In this document: positions 1 to 6,432 of the stretch, piece by piece
How the letters are laid out: each line of letters begins with the position of its first letter
How positions within the stretch are numbered: position 1 is the stretch's first letter
From: Rubrivivax sp.
GTDB taxonomy: Bacteria; Pseudomonadota; Gammaproteobacteria; Burkholderiales; Burkholderiaceae
Direction: 5' to 3'
Length of the DNA: 6,868 nt
Assembly: GCA_004211235.1 (NCBI GenBank)
Contig: SEEY01000208.1
Span: 1-6,868, forward strand
Notes under the pieces: model-generated
Seen by the model: the letters and a program-made list of their open reading frames with translations, nothing else
Databases searched by the model: none
What the model was told of the DNA's origin: nothing
Position numbers and translations under genes: made by a program

Positions 1-1
1 C

Positions 2-886
2 GCCGCGCGCCAGGGCGTGGAGCTGATCGTCTTCCCCGAGACCTTCCTGCCCTACTACCCGTATTTCTCGTTCGTGCAGCCGCCGGTGCAGCAGGGCCCC
101 GCCCACCTGCTGCTGATGGAGCGCGCGCCGACCGTGCCCGGCCCGGTGACCGACCAGATCGCCGCCGCGGCGCGCGAGGCCGGCATGGTGGTCGTGGTCG
201 GCCTCAACGAGCGCGACCACGGCAGCCTCTACAACACGCAACTGATCTTCGACGCCGACGGCACGCTGCTGCTGAAGCGCCGCAAGATCACGCCGACCTA
301 CCACGAGCGCATGGTCTGGGGCCAGGGCGACGGCGCCGGGCTGCGCACGGTGGCCACGCGCGTCGGCCGTGTCGGCGCGCTGGCCTGCTGGGAGCACTAC
401 AACCCGTTGGCGCGTTATGCGCTGATGGCCGAGCATGAGGAAATCCACTGCGCGCAGTTCCCCGGCTCGCTGGTCGGGCCCATCTTTGCCGAACAGATGG
501 GCGTGACCATCCGCCACCACGCGCTGGAGGCGGGCTGCTTCGTCGTCAACGCCACCGGCTGGCTGCATGACGAGCAGATCCGCTCGATCACGCCGGACGA
601 CAAGCTGCAGGGTGCCCTGCGCGGCGGCTGCCACACGGCCATCGTCTCGCCCGAGGGCAAGTACCTCGCCGAGCCGCTTACCGAAGGCGAAGGCCTCGTC
701 ATCGCCGACCTCGACCTCGCCCTCATCGCCAAGCGCAAACGCATGATGGATTCGGTCGGCCACTACGCGCGGCCGGAACTGCTCAGCCTGGCCATCTGCC
801 GCGACACCGCCAGCACCACGCGCCCGCTCAGCCCCGCCGCCGAGCCGCTGGCCTTGCCGGCATTCCAAGGAGCCGACCATGATTGA
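2..886 (+). CDS. nitC: Nit1C-type nitrilase (5'-truncated)
   Basis: Carbon-nitrogen hydrolase of the nitrilase branch, a cytoplasmic enzyme hydrolysing a nitrile (possibly cyanide) through a cysteine thioimidate. The reading frame is open from base 2, and the first visible residues ([13 protein letters not shown]) already belong to the first catalytic motif. The true start therefore lies left of the window, and roughly 30-40 N-terminal residues are missing. The GTG at 17 falls inside the conserved core and is not a credible start. Numbering from that GTG codon, the catalytic set is Glu8 in FPETF, Lys90 in [12 protein letters not shown], Glu97 in the same block, and nucleophile Cys124 (bases 386-388) in [22 protein letters not shown] follows the second Glu, as in true nitrilases. 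The stop overlaps the radical SAM start by 8 nt. The next six genes place it in the Nit1C (sll0784/MSMEG) clade. Known: Nit1C clusters are linked to cyanide assimilation in Pseudomonas. The natural substrate here is unknown. Confidence 0.95.
   Translation, partial: AARQGVELIVFPETFLPYYPYFSFVQPPVQQGPAHLLLMERAPTVPGPVTDQIAAAAREAGMVVVVGLNERDHGSLYNTQLIFDADGTLLLKRRKITPTYHERMVWGQGDGAGLRTVATRVGRVGALACWEHYNPLARYALMAEHEEIHCAQFPGSLVGPIFAEQMGVTIRHHALEAGCFVVNATGWLHDEQIRSITPDDKLQGALRGGCHTAIVSPEGKYLAEPLTEGEGLVIADLDLALIAKRKRMMDSVGHYARPELLSLAICRDTASTTRPLSPAAEPLALPAFQGADHD
867..872 (+). promoter_or_regulatory. Shine-Dalgarno for the radical SAM gene
   Basis: AAGGAG lies inside the 3' end of the nitrilase gene, 6 nt before the ATG at 879. 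It supports that start even though the start overlaps the nitrilase stop (884-886). The arrangement favours translational coupling. Confidence 0.75.
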
Positions 887-2000
887 TGCCCTCCCCGAGC
901 CCAGCCGCGCGCTGATGACGGAGCTGCAGTCCCGCGGGTTGCGGCTGCAGGACCCCGGTGCCGGCGCCCCCAGCCGCCGCGGCGGCGCCGGCCCGTCGGA
1001 CCACAAGGCCGTGACGGTCGACGGCATCACGCTGATGGTGCCGGTGCACACGCACAGCGCCTTCAGCTCGCCCTTCATCGCCGACGCGCCCGGCGCCGAC
1101 GGCCGCAGCGTGCTCAGGCGCGGCAACATCCCCATCGCCAGCATCGCCTTCCCGCGCCAGCCACGCTTCTACGGGCTGCAGACGGAAGACGGCATTCCCT
1201 ATTCGCACATCGCCACGCTGCACGGCGCGGACGTGCTGGCCACCACCGTGCTGCAGACCTGCATCCGCTACGAGAGCCGGCGCAAGGCCTGCCGCTTCTG
1301 CGCCATCGGCCAGTCGCTCGCCGCCGGCCGCACCATCGCGCACAAGACGCCGACGCAACTCGCCGAGGTGGCCCGCGCCGCCGTCGAACTGGACGGCGTG
1401 AAGCACATGGTGATGACCACCGGCACGCCGCCCGGCGCGGACCGCGGCGCGCGCGTCTTGTGCGACAGCGCCGCAGCCATCCGCGCGGCCGTGGACCTGC
1501 CGCTGCAGGCGCAGTGCGAGCCGCCGGACGACGACGCCTGGTTCCGCCGGCTGAAGGACGCGGGCGTCGACACGCTCGGCATGCACCTCGAAGTCATCGG
1601 CGACGAGCTGCGCCGCCAGATCCTGCCCGGCAAGGCCGAGGTGCCCATGGCCCGCTACTGGGATGCGTTCGCCGCGGCCGTGGACGTGTTCGGCCGCGGC
1701 CAGGTCAGCACCTATCTGCTGGCCGGCCTGGGCGACAGCGCCGAGCTGATCCTGAGCACCGCCGACCGGCTGCTGGCGCTCGGCGTCTACCCCTTCGTCG
1801 TGCCCTTCGTGCCGATCAGCGGCACGCCGCTGGAAGACCACCCGGCACCCGGCAGTGAGTTCATGCGCAGCGTGCTGGAGCCGCTGGGCGCGCGCACCGC
1901 CGCGGCGGGTTTGAAGGCCTCGGACATCAAGGCCGGCTGCGGCAAGTGCGCGGCCTGCTCGACGCTGTCGCGCTACGAGACGCCAGCGTTAGCCGCCTGA
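879..2000 (+). CDS. nitD: Radical SAM protein, MSMEG_0568/sll0785 family
   Basis: Predicted radical S-adenosylmethionine enzyme of the Nit1C cluster, 373 residues. The candidate [4Fe-4S] ligands are Cys128, Cys138 and Cys141 in [18 protein letters not shown], a CX9CX2C spacing instead of the usual CX3CX2[13 protein letters not shown] (residues 179-190) sits where the SAM-contacting Gly-rich strand of the TIM barrel is expected. QAQCEPP (210-216) and the segment through GMHLEV, QILPGK and STYLLAGLG (about 234-285) fit the later barrel strands of radical SAM enzymes. A second cysteine group, Cys354, Cys357 and Cys360 (CGKCAAC), near the C-terminus could bind an auxiliary cluster or a metal. Residues 25-42 are a Gly/Ala/Pro-rich linker. 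The ATG at 879 has a good Shine-Dalgarno and overlaps the nitrilase stop. The next gene begins 13 nt after its stop. The reaction of this family is not established as far as I know, so no substrate is assigned. Confidence 0.93.
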   Translation: MIDALPEPSRALMTELQSRGLRLQDPGAGAPSRRGGAGPSDHKAVTVDGITLMVPVHTHSAFSSPFIADAPGADGRSVLRRGNIPIASIAFPRQPRFYGLQTEDGIPYSHIATLHGADVLATTVLQTCIRYESRRKACRFCAIGQSLAAGRTIAHKTPTQLAEVARAAVELDGVKHMVMTTGTPPGADRGARVLCDSAAAIRAAVDLPLQAQCEPPDDDAWFRRLKDAGVDTLGMHLEVIGDELRRQILPGKAEVPMARYWDAFAAAVDVFGRGQVSTYLLAGLGDSAELILSTADRLLALGVYPFVVPFVPISGTPLEDHPAPGSEFMRSVLEPLGARTAAAGLKASDIKAGCGKCAACSTLSRYETPALAA

Positions 2001-2013
2001 CCGGGAGATCGTC

Positions 2014-2604
2014 ATGACTGCCCTGCACGCTCAACCCCACCCCCAAGCGATCACCCCCTGGTGCGACCTGGCGGATCGAGCGGAGCCCGAGTTCCGCATC
2101 CAGTGGGCCAGCGACCCCTGGATGGACCGCCAGGCCTACGCGCTGCGGCGACAGGTGTTCTGCGATGAGCAGGCGCTGTTTGTGGCCGACGACCGCGACG
2201 ACATCGACCGCAACGAACCCACGACGCGCAACCTCGTCGCGCTGTCCTGCCTGGCAGGGCAGGCCGACGAGCTGGTGGGCACCGTGCGCATCCACCGCGC
2301 CGCACCCGGCGTCTGGTGGGGCTCGCGGCTGGCCGTGCAGCGCGACTGGCGCCAGCACCGCAGGCTCGGCAGCAGCCTGATTCGGCTGGCCGTGACGAGC
2401 GCCCATGCGCTGGGTTGCGAGGACTTCCTCGCCCACGTGCAGGCGCAGAACGTGCCGCTGTTCGAGCGGCTGCACTGGCAGGTGCTGGAGACCCGGCTGC
2501 TGCACGGCCATCCCCACGCGCTGATGCGCGCCGACCTGGCCCACTACCCGCCCTGCGCCACGCCCTACGCCGGCTTCGTGCTGACCGGAGGGCTGCCGTC
2601 ATGA
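2014..2604 (+). CDS. nitE: GNAT-family acetyltransferase, MSMEG_0567 type
   Basis: Predicted Gcn5-related N-acetyltransferase of 196 residues, presumably moving an acetyl (or other acyl) group from CoA to an amine on the pathway intermediate. The start of the fold is visible at YALRRQVFCDEQ (42-53). The strand ELVGTVRIHRA (86-96) leads to GSRLAVQRDWRQHRRLGSSL (103-122). RRLGSS matches the R/Q-x-x-G-x-G/A loop that holds the CoA pyrophosphate, although its last position is Ser. NVPLFERLHWQVL (146-158) is the usual alpha4/beta7 element, and HPHALM follows. The first 30 residues are variable. A GGGAG at 2003-2007 precedes the ATG. The stop shares ATGA with the next gene. Membership of the Nit1C cluster rests on this conserved neighbourhood. 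The acceptor substrate cannot be told from the sequence. Confidence 0.9.
   Translation: MTALHAQPHPQAITPWCDLADRAEPEFRIQWASDPWMDRQAYALRRQVFCDEQALFVADDRDDIDRNEPTTRNLVALSCLAGQADELVGTVRIHRAAPGVWWGSRLAVQRDWRQHRRLGSSLIRLAVTSAHALGCEDFLAHVQAQNVPLFERLHWQVLETRLLHGHPHALMRADLAHYPPCATPYAGFVLTGGLPS
2587..2592 (+). promoter_or_regulatory. Shine-Dalgarno fixing the nitF-like start at 2601
   Basis: GGAGGG lies 8 nt before the ATG at 2601, which itself overlaps the acetyltransferase TGA as ATGA. The frame stays open upstream to 2316, but that extension runs over acetyltransferase coding sequence and reads as Arg/Ala-rich shadow. The ribosome site therefore decides the start. Confidence 0.75.
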
Positions 2605-3620
2605 ACCACATCGAGCAACTCGCCCACGGCCTGCGCGAGGGCCGGGGCTTTCGCCACAAGCGCGACATCGCCGCGGTGCTGCCGCAGATCGCCCCGAGCG
2701 GGACCAGTGTGCCGAACGGCGACGACTGCGCCGTGCTGCCCGACGGCAGCGGCGGCCACCTGCTGTTCGCCATCGAAGGGCTGATGCAGGACTTCGTCAA
2801 GGCCATGCCCTGGTTCGCCGGCTACAGCGGCGTGATGGTCAACCTCAGCGACATCGCGGCGATGGGCGGCCGTGCGATGGCCGTTGTCGATGCGCTGTGG
2901 GCCGCCGAGCAGGACACCGCCGGCCAGGTGCTGGCCGGCATGCGCGCGGCCTGCGAGCGCTACGGTGTGCCGCTCGTGGGCGGCCACACCAACCTGCAGG
3001 GCCGCAGCGGGCAGCTGGCCGTGGCGGTGATGGGCCGGGCCAATCGCCTCATCAGCAGCTTTGCCGCCCGCGAGGGTGACCGGCTGCTGATGGCCGTCGA
3101 CCTGCGCGGCCGCTGGCAGGACGACCAGCCCTTCTGGAACGCGTCCACCGACGCACCGGCGGCACGCCTGCGTGACGACCTCGAACTGCTGCCGCGGCTG
3201 GCCGAGACCGGCCTGTGCGACGCCGGCAAGGACATCAGCATGGCCGGCGCCCTCGGCACGCTGCTGATGCTGCTGGAATGCTCGGGCGTCGGCGCGCACA
3301 TCGACCTCGCGCGCCTGCCGCGGCCACACGGTTCGCCCGTCTGGCTTGACGACGCGCCGCCGTCCGTCGCCGCGCAGTTGCACTGGCTCAGCGCTTTCCC
3401 AAGCTTCGGCTTTGTGCTGAGCGTTCGCGAGCACAACGCGCAGGCCGTCATGCGCCGCTTCGAGGCCCGCGGCATCGCCTGCGCGGACATCGGCACCGTC
3501 GTGCCCGGCACCCGGCTGGAACTGCGGCTCGGCCAGCAGGCCACGACGCTCTGGGACCTCGCCGACTCGCCTTTCATCGGCGCCGGCGTCGCACCCCAGG
3601 CCGGGAGGTGCGCCGCATGA
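2601..3620 (+). CDS. nitF: AIR synthase-related protein, sll0787 family
   Basis: Member of the PurM/ThiL/HypE/SelD superfamily, 339 residues, which bind ATP at a dimer interface and phosphorylate or activate a substrate. Visible landmarks are NGDDCAVLP (39-47, the metal/ATP-binding GDD-type loop), the central core helix VNLSDIAAMGG (80-90), VGGHTN (126-131, as in HypE/ThiL), and the C-terminal domain motif KDISMAGALGTLLML (210-224), equivalent to the DxS-x-G-x-G region of AIR synthases. I take the ATG at 2601 because of its ATGA overlap with the acetyltransferase and the GGAGGG before it; the first residues MNHIEQLAHGLREG look like a normal family N-terminus. It overlaps the glycosyltransferase start by 4 nt. 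It is not PurM itself: it lies in a nitrilase operon and matches the shorter, ThiL-like arrangement. Its substrate is unknown. Confidence 0.92.
   Translation: MNHIEQLAHGLREGRGFRHKRDIAAVLPQIAPSGTSVPNGDDCAVLPDGSGGHLLFAIEGLMQDFVKAMPWFAGYSGVMVNLSDIAAMGGRAMAVVDALWAAEQDTAGQVLAGMRAACERYGVPLVGGHTNLQGRSGQLAVAVMGRANRLISSFAAREGDRLLMAVDLRGRWQDDQPFWNASTDAPAARLRDDLELLPRLAETGLCDAGKDISMAGALGTLLMLLECSGVGAHIDLARLPRPHGSPVWLDDAPPSVAAQLHWLSAFPSFGFVLSVREHNAQAVMRRFEARGIACADIGTVVPGTRLELRLGQQATTLWDLADSPFIGAGVAPQAGRCAA
3603..3608 (+). promoter_or_regulatory. Shine-Dalgarno for the glycosyltransferase
   Basis: GGGAGG is 8 nt upstream of the ATG at 3617. It favours that ATG over the in-frame GTG at 3608, which overlaps the ribosome site itself, and over the second ATG at 3620. 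Confidence 0.65.
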
Positions 3621-4810
3621 TGCGCATCGCCCTGCTCACGCATTCCGTGCGCCCGCGCGGCGGCGTCATCCACACGCTGGAACTGGCGCATCAGCTCGCG
3701 CGGCTCGGCCATCACGTCACGGTGATCGCCTCGGCCGAGCCGGGCGAGCAGTTGTTCCGCGCGGTCGACGTGCCGGTCGAACTGATCCGCCTGCCGGCCT
3801 TGAGCGGCGGCCTCGTCGAGCAGGTGCGGCAGCGCATCGCCGCGCTGGTGCAGGCGCTCCCGCCGCTGCTGGCTGATATGGACGAAGGCCGCTTCGACCT
3901 CGTGCATGCCCAGGACAGCCTGAGCGGGAACGCGCTGGCCCAGCTGCGCGAGCAAGGTGTTCGGCTACCGCCCTGCCTGCGCACGGTCCATCACCTCGAT
4001 CACTTCGACGACGACCTCCTGAACCGCTGGCAGGAGCGCGCCTGGCGTTTCGCCGATGGCGTGGCCTGTGTCAGCGGCAGCTGGTGCGCGCATTTCAGCG
4101 ACGTGTACGGCGTCAAGGCCGAGCGCATGTTCAACGGCGTGGACCTGGCACGCTTCAATCCTGCAGCTGTGCCGGGCGAGTCGGCGCGCCTGCAAGCGCT
4201 CGGCCTGCCAACGGTCACCGGCCCGGTGTGCCTGCTGGTCGGCGGTGTCGAGGCGCGCAAGAACACCGTACGGTTGCTGCATGCCTTCGCCCACCTGCGC
4301 GCGAGCGATGCGCACTGGCGCGACGCACGCCTCGTCGTCGCCGGCGGCGCCAGCATGCTGGACCACAGCGCCGCCCGCCTCGAATGGAGCGACGCGCTGC
4401 GCAGCCACGGCCTGGTGGAAGGCAACGAGGTGCTGCGCACCGGGCCGCTGCCCGATCACGCATTGCCCATGTTGATGCGCCGCGCCACGCTGCTGGCCAT
4501 GCCGTCGCTGGTGGAGGGCTTCGGCCTGGCGGCGCTGGAGGCGCTGGCCTGCGGCACACCTGTGCTCGTATCCAACCGCCAGCCGTTCACGGAGCATCTG
4601 GCGGACACGCCCGGCGTCGCCTGGTGCGACCCCGAAGACGTCGCCTCGATTGCCACGGGGCTGGGTGAAGCCGCCGCCATGCCCAAGCTTCACGACACAC
4701 CCGCCGTCTGCGAGAGCCACAGCTGGCAACGCAGCGCCACCCTGCATGCCGACTGGTACCGCCGCACGCTCGCCGCGCTGGCGCGGCCGGCCGAAGTCGC
4801 CCTCACCTGA
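3617..4810 (+). CDS. GT4-type glycosyltransferase, MSMEG_0565 family
   Basis: Predicted retaining GT-B glycosyltransferase of family 4, 397 residues from the ATG at 3617. The N-terminal Rossmann domain opens with MMRIALLTHSVRPRGGVIHT, where the RGGV loop is the usual acceptor/phosphate loop, followed by a helix and the VTVIAS strand. FDLVHAQDSLSGN (93-105), TVHHLDHF (123-130) and VSGSW (152-156) are the normal GT4 landmarks before the hinge at FNGVDLARFNP (172-182). The C-terminal domain has LLVGGVEARKN (206-216) and the EX7E nucleotide-sugar motif EGFGLAALEALACGTPVL with Glu300 and Glu308. No membrane segment or signal peptide is visible, so it is probably soluble. It starts inside the preceding stop (ATGA), which ties it to the operon. 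From family knowledge, glycosyltransferases occur in only part of the Nit1C clusters. The sugar donor and acceptor are not predictable. Confidence 0.9.
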   Translation: MMRIALLTHSVRPRGGVIHTLELAHQLARLGHHVTVIASAEPGEQLFRAVDVPVELIRLPALSGGLVEQVRQRIAALVQALPPLLADMDEGRFDLVHAQDSLSGNALAQLREQGVRLPPCLRTVHHLDHFDDDLLNRWQERAWRFADGVACVSGSWCAHFSDVYGVKAERMFNGVDLARFNPAAVPGESARLQALGLPTVTGPVCLLVGGVEARKNTVRLLHAFAHLRASDAHWRDARLVVAGGASMLDHSAARLEWSDALRSHGLVEGNEVLRTGPLPDHALPMLMRRATLLAMPSLVEGFGLAALEALACGTPVLVSNRQPFTEHLADTPGVAWCDPEDVASIATGLGEAAAMPKLHDTPAVCESHSWQRSATLHADWYRRTLAALARPAEVALT

Positions 4811-4824
4811 CCCCTGAACCCACC

Positions 4825-5115
4825 ATGCCCGCCCTCCACTACCGCCTGCGCTGGCCCGATGCCAGCGAGAGCCTGAGCTATTCCCCGTCCCTCGCCATCC
4901 AGGACTTCCTGCAGGCCGGCCAGGACTACGCCGTCGATGATTTTCTGGCTCGCCTCCATGAGGCCACCCGCATTGCCAACGAGCGCGTGCAGGCCAAGTT
5001 CGGCTTTACCTGTTCCCGCGCCAGCGACCAGCTGGCCGACTCCGCGGCCCGGGCCGCCACCTTCGCCGAGCAACCCGACGCCCGCGTGCGCGTGCTCGGC
5101 TTCACTCCTGCCTGA
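4825..5115 (+). CDS. nitG: Small MSMEG_0570-family protein of nitrogen-linked cluster
   Basis: Protein of 96 residues that matches from memory the family found only in Nit1C-type clusters. The diagnostic stretches are the N-terminal MPALHYRLRWPDASESLSYS, where the RWPD and YSPS segments are typical, IQDFLQAGQDYAVDDFLARL (28-47), and AKFGFTCSRASDQL (57-70) with a CSRA motif. It has no signal peptide, no transmembrane segment and no cofactor motif. The size and the short beta-like start followed by helices would suit a small partner or carrier protein, but this is a guess. It starts 14 nt after the glycosyltransferase stop, and no clear Shine-Dalgarno stands before the ATG (the spacer reads CCCCTGAACCCACC). 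Translation may depend on coupling or be lower than for its neighbours. Function unknown. Confidence 0.88.
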   Translation: MPALHYRLRWPDASESLSYSPSLAIQDFLQAGQDYAVDDFLARLHEATRIANERVQAKFGFTCSRASDQLADSAARAATFAEQPDARVRVLGFTPA

Positions 5116-5124
5116 GAGGCTCCC

Positions 5125-6432
5125 ATGTCCCACGTTCAAGCTTTCGACCACCCGGTCATCGTCGTCGGCGGCGGCCAGGCCGGCCTGTCCATCAGCCACT
5201 ATCTGCAGCAGCACGGCGTCGACCATCTCGTGCTGGAAAAGCACCGCGCCATGCACGCCTGGGCCACGCAGCGCTGGGACAACTTCTGCCTCGTGACCCC
5301 CAACTGGCAATGCGCGCTGCCGGGCCACGCCTACGCCGGCGCCGAACCGCACGGCTTCATGCGCAAGCACGAGATCGTGGCCTATCTCGACGGCTTCAAG
5401 GCGCGCGTGAATGCGCCGCTGCGCGAGGGCGTGACGGTGGAGCGGGTGAAGCCGCTGCCACTGTCGCAAGGCGGCGGCTTCCTCGTCACGACGAACGATG
5501 CCGAGTACCGCGCGGCGCAGGTCGTCGTCGCCTCCGGCGGCTATCACCAGCCCATCATTCCGCGCCTGGCCGAGCGGCTGCCCGGCCACGTGAAACAGAT
5601 CCATTCGGCGGACTACCGCAGCGCCGCGCAACTGCCGCCCGGCAAGGTGCTCGTCGTGGGCTCGGGCCAGAGCGGCGCGCAGATCGCTGAGGACCTGCAC
5701 CTGGCGGGCCGCGAGGTGGTGCTCGCCGTCGGCGAAGCGCCGCGCTGCGCACGCTTCTACCGTGGCCGCGACGTGGTCGACTGGCTGGCCGACATGGGCT
5801 ACTACGACATGCCGGTCAGCCAGCATCCGCTGCGCGAAGGCGTGCGCGACAACACCAACCACTACGTCACCGGCCGAGACGGCGGGCGGGACATCGACCT
5901 GCGCCGCTTCGCGAAGGAAGGCATGCAGCTCTACGGCGTGCTGCACGGCCTGGCCGGCGACGTGCTGCAGTTCGCGCCGGGCTTGAAGACGACGCTCGAC
6001 CAGGCCGACAGAACCTACAACGGCATCAACGCGTCCATCGACCGCCACATCGCCGAGCGCGGCATCGCGGCGCCGCCGGCCAGTGTCTACACGCCGGTGT
6101 GGGAGCCGGCCGAGGAGCGCACCGAGCTGTCACTGAGCGAGGCGGGCATCACGTCCGTCATCTGGTGCATCGGCTTCGCGCCGGACTTCCGCTGGCTGGA
6201 CGCGCCCGTCTTCAGCGGCCGCGGCCATCCGGTGCATGAGCGCGGCGTCACGCAGGTGCCCGGCCTCTACTTCGTCGGCCTGCCCTGGCTGCACACCTGG
6301 GGCTCGGGCCGCTTCTCGGGCGTCGCCCGCGATGCGGCCTTCATCGTCGAGCACATCGCCAGCCGCGAGCGGGCCAGCGCTGCGCCCGTCACGCCACCGA
6401 AGGCAGCCCAGCCAGCAGCTTGTCCAGCGTGA
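5125..6432 (+). CDS. nitH: FAD-dependent FMO-like oxidoreductase, MSMEG_0569 family
   Basis: Two-dinucleotide-binding flavoprotein of 435 residues, resembling flavin monooxygenases and plant YUCCA-type enzymes. The FAD site is [12 protein letters not shown] (11-22) with GXGXXG. The NAD(P)H site is [17 protein letters not shown] (175-191). [12 protein letters not shown] (156-167) between them corresponds to the FMO-type identifying segment that ends in H-x3-[15 protein letters not shown] is the ATG-like motif linking the domains, and [20 protein letters not shown] closes the FAD site. It starts 9 nt after nitG, with GAGAGG (5114-5119) as ribosome site. After [11 protein letters not shown] the protein runs on for about 20 Ala/Pro-rich residues that look non-conserved. 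This tail is encoded in the region overlapping the convergent molybdenum hydroxylase gene. An oxygenase or oxidase acting on nitrogen or carbon of the pathway intermediate is likely; the substrate is unknown. Confidence 0.92.
   Translation: MSHVQAFDHPVIVVGGGQAGLSISHYLQQHGVDHLVLEKHRAMHAWATQRWDNFCLVTPNWQCALPGHAYAGAEPHGFMRKHEIVAYLDGFKARVNAPLREGVTVERVKPLPLSQGGGFLVTTNDAEYRAAQVVVASGGYHQPIIPRLAERLPGHVKQIHSADYRSAAQLPPGKVLVVGSGQSGAQIAEDLHLAGREVVLAVGEAPRCARFYRGRDVVDWLADMGYYDMPVSQHPLREGVRDNTNHYVTGRDGGRDIDLRRFAKEGMQLYGVLHGLAGDVLQFAPGLKTTLDQADRTYNGINASIDRHIAERGIAAPPASVYTPVWEPAEERTELSLSEAGITSVIWCIGFAPDFRWLDAPVFSGRGHPVHERGVTQVPGLYFVGLPWLHTWGSGRFSGVARDAAFIVEHIASRERASAAPVTPPKAAQPAACPA

Noticed and set aside
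17..19. GTG at 17 as the nitrilase start
   Set aside because: It lies in the middle of the conserved first catalytic block, and the frame is open to the window edge with family-like residues, so the gene simply begins outside the window.
828..1841. Long antisense open frame (337 codons) across the radical SAM gene
   Set aside because: It is rich in His, Gly, Ala, Arg and Val, has no recognisable domain, and lies opposite a gene with clear cysteine motifs. This is the usual antisense shadow of GC-rich coding sequence.
2316..2600. Upstream extension of the AIR-synthase-like frame
   Set aside because: The extra 95 codons overlap the acetyltransferase and read as Arg/Ala/Pro-rich sequence. The ATGA start at 2601 with GGAGGG is far better supported.
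3608..3610. GTG at 3608 as the glycosyltransferase start
   Set aside because: It overlaps the GGGAGG ribosome site and adds only three residues before the MMRIALLTHS strand. The ATG at 3617 has correct spacing.
4690..6048. Very long antisense open frame (452 codons) covering the end of the glycosyltransferase, nitG and most of nitH
   Set aside because: It spans three well-supported genes and two intergenic gaps, and its composition (Val, His, Ala, Gly, Asp repeats) is that of a shadow. No motif or ribosome site supports it.
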